Source: JBDGYW01 sp964580055
GTDB taxonomy: Bacteria > Gemmatimonadota > Gemmatimonadetes > Gemmatimonadales > GWC2-71-9
Reading direction: 5' to 3'
Assembly: GCA_964580055.1 (NCBI GenBank)
Contig: CAZOJI010000005.1
Coordinates: 62,001 to 126,000, forward strand
DNA: 64,000 nucleotides
Position numbers and translations under genes: made by a program. Below are positions 62,818-64,000 of this stretch, piece after piece (the first letter of the stretch is position 1; the number at the start of each line of letters is the position of its first letter). The notes beneath the pieces are model-generated. The model did not search any database. It had not been told where the DNA came from and worked only from the letters and a program-made list of their open reading frames with translations.

Positions 62818-64000
62818 ATGACACACGACGACAGGCTCACCGATGTCGACTCCAGGAGTCTCGCATTTGTCGAGGCTCTCTATGCCGACTATCTCGAGGA
62901 CCCCGATTCGGTTTCCCCCGCCTGGCGAGACCGTTTCGCTGAAGAAACCCGCACATCCGGTGTCTCACGCGGCATCGGGCGCGGCCCCTCGTTCCGGACC
63001 TCCAGCATCTTCAACCCCACCTGCCAGGGAGGAGCTTGCGCCATCTGGCAGACCTCTGCTCTACAGGAGCGTGTGATAAGACTGGTTCACGCGTACCGGG
63101 TCAGGGGGCACATGGTCGCAAGGACCGACCCCCTCGGTCGCCCTCGTTGGCGCCCTCCGGAGCTCGACCTCGATTATCACGGTCTCAGTGAGGCTGACCT
63201 GGAACGCACCTTCACCGAGAGCACCGCATCAGGCGGACGCGAGGAACACTCACTCAGGACCACTTGGGAGCTGCTCCAGGAAACCTACTGCCGGTCGATC
63301 GGCGTCCAGTTCATGCACATATCCGATCAGTCGGTTCGCAACTGGCTCCAAGTGCGCATGGAGGGCACACGCAATCGGTTGACCTTGTCGCGTGACGAGC
63401 AGCTCGAGATCCTGACCGAGCTATCCGACGCGGTCATATTCGAGGAATTCATTCAGAAGAAGTACATCGGGGCCAAGAGGTTCTCGCTGGAGGGTGCGGA
63501 AAGCCTGATTCCCCTGCTCACACTCGTGATCGAGAAAGCCGGCGACGATCAGCTCGACGAGCTTGTTCTGGGCATGGCCCATCGCGGTCGCCTGAACGTC
63601 TTGGCCAACGTCATTGGCAAGAGCCCGCATGCGATCTTCCGCGAATTCGAAGACGTTGAGGGCGAGATCCCTGCCGGAGGCGGAGACGTCAAGTATCACC
63701 TCGGCTATACGTCGCGACGCACCACTCGCTCGGGTCACCTGGTTCACATCTCTCTGTGCTTCAACCCCAGTCACCTGGAATTCGTGAACCCGGTGGTCCA
63801 GGGCCGTCTCCGTGCAAAACAGGACCGTGTCGGAGACTCCAAGGGCGATCGAGGCATGGCCGTCCTGATACACGGAGACGCAGCGATGGCCGGACAGGGT
63901 ATCGTGCAGGAAACGCTCAACATGAGTCAACTGCCGGGGTATTTCACCGGCGGCACCCTGCACGTGGTGGTGAACAACCAGATCGGCTTTACCACTTTTC
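62818..64000 (+). CDS. sucA: 2-oxoglutarate dehydrogenase E1 component, 5' part
   Basis: SucA is the thiamine-diphosphate E1 subunit that decarboxylates 2-oxoglutarate in the TCA cycle. The visible 394 residues start at ATG 62818 with the short N-terminal helix typical for binding E2 (FVEALYADYLEDPDSVSPAWRDRF). The E1 core follows: RVRGHMVARTDPLG, FEEFIQKKYIGAKRFSLEG, LVLGMAHRGRLNVLANV, CFNPSHLEFVNPVVQG and the ThDP motif region IHGDAAMAGQGIVQETLN, then VVNNQIGFTTF at the edge. The reading frame has no stop up to 64000, so the 3' part lies outside the window. Confidence 0.95.
   Translation, partial: MTHDDRLTDVDSRSLAFVEALYADYLEDPDSVSPAWRDRFAEETRTSGVSRGIGRGPSFRTSSIFNPTCQGGACAIWQTSALQERVIRLVHAYRVRGHMVARTDPLGRPRWRPPELDLDYHGLSEADLERTFTESTASGGREEHSLRTTWELLQETYCRSIGVQFMHISDQSVRNWLQVRMEGTRNRLTLSRDEQLEILTELSDAVIFEEFIQKKYIGAKRFSLEGAESLIPLLTLVIEKAGDDQLDELVLGMAHRGRLNVLANVIGKSPHAIFREFEDVEGEIPAGGGDVKYHLGYTSRRTTRSGHLVHISLCFNPSHLEFVNPVVQGRLRAKQDRVGDSKGDRGMAVLIHGDAAMAGQGIVQETLNMSQLPGYFTGGTLHVVVNNQIGFTTF

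Noticed and set aside
1..64000. CRISPR array, tRNA, rRNA or insertion sequence
   Set aside because: No regularly spaced repeats, tRNA-like folds, rRNA sequence or transposase genes were recognised on either strand.

Overview
The window comes from the chromosome of a Gram-negative (diderm), aerobic, moderately GC-rich bacterium. It carries a complete type VI secretion system (T6SS), a quinol-oxidising alternative complex III (ACIII) joined to a caa3-type cytochrome oxidase operon, and a GlgE-type maltose-1-phosphate/glycogen operon. This mix would fit Gemmatimonadota or neighbouring phyla such as Acidobacteriota. That placement is inferred from gene content only; no 16S or single-copy marker was compared.

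Region 1 (about 1-28 kb) is the T6SS. A leftward unit reads tssK-tssL-tssM (5762 down to 161). A rightward single gene (6011-7690) encodes an unusual tail-anchored protein: a protein-kinase N-lobe without the catalytic lobe, then a long Pro-rich linker with repeated G-[EQD]-[FY]-T motifs. A second tssK follows on the minus strand. A long rightward array then holds a TssB-TssC fusion paralogue, a translationally coupled methyltransferase, tssB, tssC, hcp, tagJ, tssA, tssE, tssF, tssG, clpV (tssH), vgrG, a small protein of unknown function, and a second tail-anchored kinase-lobe-like protein with an internal duplication split by a zinc ribbon. No tssJ, PAAR gene or recognisable effector is visible. 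Two minus-strand genes follow: a methyltransferase with a Trm112-like N-terminus, and an 82-residue coiled-coil protein ending in a VgrG-spike-like stretch.

Region 2 (29.2-42.1 kb) is one long leftward respiratory operon in transcription order sco, ctaD, ctaE, ctaF, ctaC, ctaB, a membrane cytochrome c, actA, actB, actC, actD, actF. ACIII would pass electrons from quinol through c-hemes to the caa3 oxidase. actE is missing from its usual place between actD and actF; the membrane cytochrome c upstream of actA may replace it.

Region 3 (42.1-47.9 kb) is mixed. It holds groS-groL with a good sigma70-like promoter, a DUF2179 membrane protein, a MarR regulator, a membrane-anchored zincin, and several decayed genes: corA, the mscS 3' end, a frameshifted relE and an N-terminally truncated HEPN gene.

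Region 4 (47.8-61.9 kb) is a tightly packed leftward alpha-glucan operon: glgP, glgE, treS-maltokinase fusion, glgX, glgB, malQ. It makes maltose-1-phosphate from trehalose/maltose, polymerises it to glucan, branches it and can degrade it again. Region 5 (62.1-64 kb) has a small membrane-anchored protein and the 5' part of sucA (2-oxoglutarate dehydrogenase E1), which runs off the right edge. No rRNA, tRNA, CRISPR array or insertion sequence was recognised, and no gene-free gap exceeds about 300 bases.
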